A DNA stretch of 64,000 bases from Chitinophaga sp. Ak27 (GTDB lineage Bacteria; Bacteroidota; Bacteroidia; Chitinophagales; Chitinophagaceae): positions 124,001 to 188,000 of the forward strand of contig NZ_JABAOB010000010.1 of NCBI RefSeq assembly GCF_012726295.1, written 5' to 3'. This document shows, piece by piece, positions 63,357-64,000 of this stretch (position 1 is the first letter of the stretch; each line of letters opens with the position of its first letter). The notes below the pieces were generated by a model that was not told the DNA's origin, did not search any database, and worked only from the letters and a program-made list of their open reading frames with translations. Made by a program: the position numbers and the translations under genes.

Positions 63357-63761
63357 CTATGAATTGGAAAAAGCTTCTGTCCGTGGAGGCCGGAAAAGTG
63401 AAGATAGTGCTGGTTCCGGGAGGTGATAGTCCCTGAGTATGGGATAATTCATTGCAATAGGGGTCTGCTGTGGTTGCCTGTTTACCGTAATTGCTTTTGC
63501 CAGGGGAACAAAGGCATGATGGAGCAGGTTGACATCTATTGTTTTGTAAGGTAGCTGCATGTCCCTGTCAGCATCATTATCTCCATCATCCGGCAGCAGG
63601 TAGTGAATACAGAGGAAGTCGGTGATGCTGAGCTGATGATTGCGCTGCTGGTGCTCCTTGTAATGTACCACCAGCATAGGTATCTTCAACAACTGATCGA
63701 AACCGGTGTTGTGTAAAAAGAAGATAAATAATAATATATATGCAGCTATTCTTTTCACCAC
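63357..63761 (-). CDS. Small exported His/Asp-rich protein heading the metal-efflux operon
   Basis: 134 residues with signal peptide (MVKRIAAYILLFIFFLHNTG). The mature protein has several possible metal ligands: HYKEHQQRNHQ at about 33-43 and CIHYLLPDDGDNDADRDMQ at about 51-69, plus HH at about 80. It is the first gene of the operon, 69 bases before the pump. I recall no named family. Binding a metal in the periplasm is inference from residue content and position. Confidence 0.72.
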   Translation of the reverse strand: MVKRIAAYILLFIFFLHNTGFDQLLKIPMLVVHYKEHQQRNHQLSITDFLCIHYLLPDDGDNDADRDMQLPYKTIDVNLLHHAFVPLAKAITVNRQPQQTPIAMNYPILRDYHLPEPALSSLFRPPRTEAFSNS

Positions 63762-63765
63762 GGCA

Positions 63766-63773
63766 CAAAGATA
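63766..63773 (-). promoter_or_regulatory. -7 box immediately before the small leader gene
   Basis: On the minus strand TATCTTTG fits TAnnTTTG and ends only 4 bases before the ATG at 63761. Transcription would start at or just inside the start codon, giving a leaderless message. No clear -33 box. Confidence 0.45.
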
Positions 63774-63834
63774 AAAAATCTGGCCGGACTGGTTGATTAT
63801 TTTTGATAACTGTATTTAGGGAGAGAGATACCAG

Positions 63835-64000
63835 TTAAAAAACTATCGTTTTCCCATGCTGTGTGAAGCGGGTGTCTTTAATGGCGCCGGTACCGTTAAA
63901 GCGGTATTGGAGCCCCACGATACCGGTGGGTGCATGCACCATGGTAAGGTTGGCGGCAGCCTTGCCGTTTACCCACACCTGCATTTTCCCATTCACGGCC
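63835..64000 (-). CDS. C-terminal part of a protein with a LamG/DUF1080-like fold (5' end outside window)
   Basis: The frame is open from 64000 down to the TAA at 63835-63837, giving 54 residues: it includes NGKMQVWVNGKAAANLTMVH and PTGIVGLQYRFNGTG, and ends in GKTIVF. Alternating strands with a Gly-rich turn before IVGLQ resemble the end of concanavalin-like domains found in DUF1080/3-keto-disaccharide hydrolase proteins. Too little is visible to be sure. It reads toward the metal operon. Confidence 0.5.
   Translation of the reverse strand, partial: AVNGKMQVWVNGKAAANLTMVHAPTGIVGLQYRFNGTGAIKDTRFTQHGKTIVF

Overview
The window looks like the chromosome of a member of the Bacteroidota, most likely the Chitinophagaceae/Chitinophaga side of the phylum. 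The grounds are two ECF sigma / FecR / SusC / SusD systems with STN-bearing receptors, other TonB-dependent barrels, LytS/LytTR two-component pairs, many TlpA-type thioredoxins, lack of visible Shine-Dalgarno sequences, and promoters with the Bacteroidota -7 box TAnnTTTG (clearest in front of the tRNA pair at 5190-5219). The genus is an inference from family content only.

Layout. 1-5134: core genes (3' part of tex, a small lipoprotein, a DUF3667 membrane protein plus enoyl-CoA hydratase pair, a secreted YD-like repeat protein). 5190-7494: tRNA-Gly and tRNA-Leu, followed by a decayed serine-recombinase gene and a 17-bp copy of the tRNA-Leu 3' end, the scar of an integrated element. 7495-11858: a TonB-dependent barrel protein divergent from a LytS-type kinase and LytTR regulator. 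12536-27786: a block bounded by two direct copies of a DoxX gene, one broken and one intact. It holds a serine protease with a degenerate second protease domain and a long minus-strand cluster: sigma factor, FecR, SusC, SusD and four consecutive TlpA-like redox proteins. 28368-37203: small accessory genes (a Fic protein that has lost its catalytic core, AraC, aldo/keto reductase, SMP-30-like propeller, two Crp/Fnr regulators, ACMSD-like amidohydrolase, VOC protein, GlxA-type regulator, DoxX/SnoaL fusion). 37472-45643: a second sigma-FecR-SusC-SusD-TlpA cluster, divergent from a lipoprotein-type TPR histidine kinase and its LytTR partner (45915-48573). 48732-56204: acyltransferase, Oar-like receptor, amino-acid permease, FAD monooxygenase. 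56280-63761: a four-gene heavy-metal efflux operon (small His/Asp-rich exported protein, CzcA/CusA pump fused to its outer-membrane channel, adaptor, CDF exporter with extra C-terminal domains). A partial gene runs off the right end.

How the genes work together. In both Sus-type clusters the receptor's STN domain should signal occupancy through FecR to the sigma factor. SusC/SusD import a ligand and the TlpA proteins act on disulfides in the periplasm. No glycosidases or polysaccharide lyases are present, so these are not ordinary polysaccharide utilisation loci. The metal operon couples cytoplasmic export (CDF) to trans-envelope export (RND). Two proteins carry what look like internal export signals and may be natural polyproteins. 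The best candidates for something new are the SusCD plus multi-redoxin cluster, the protease/pseudo-protease, and the small leader protein of the metal operon.
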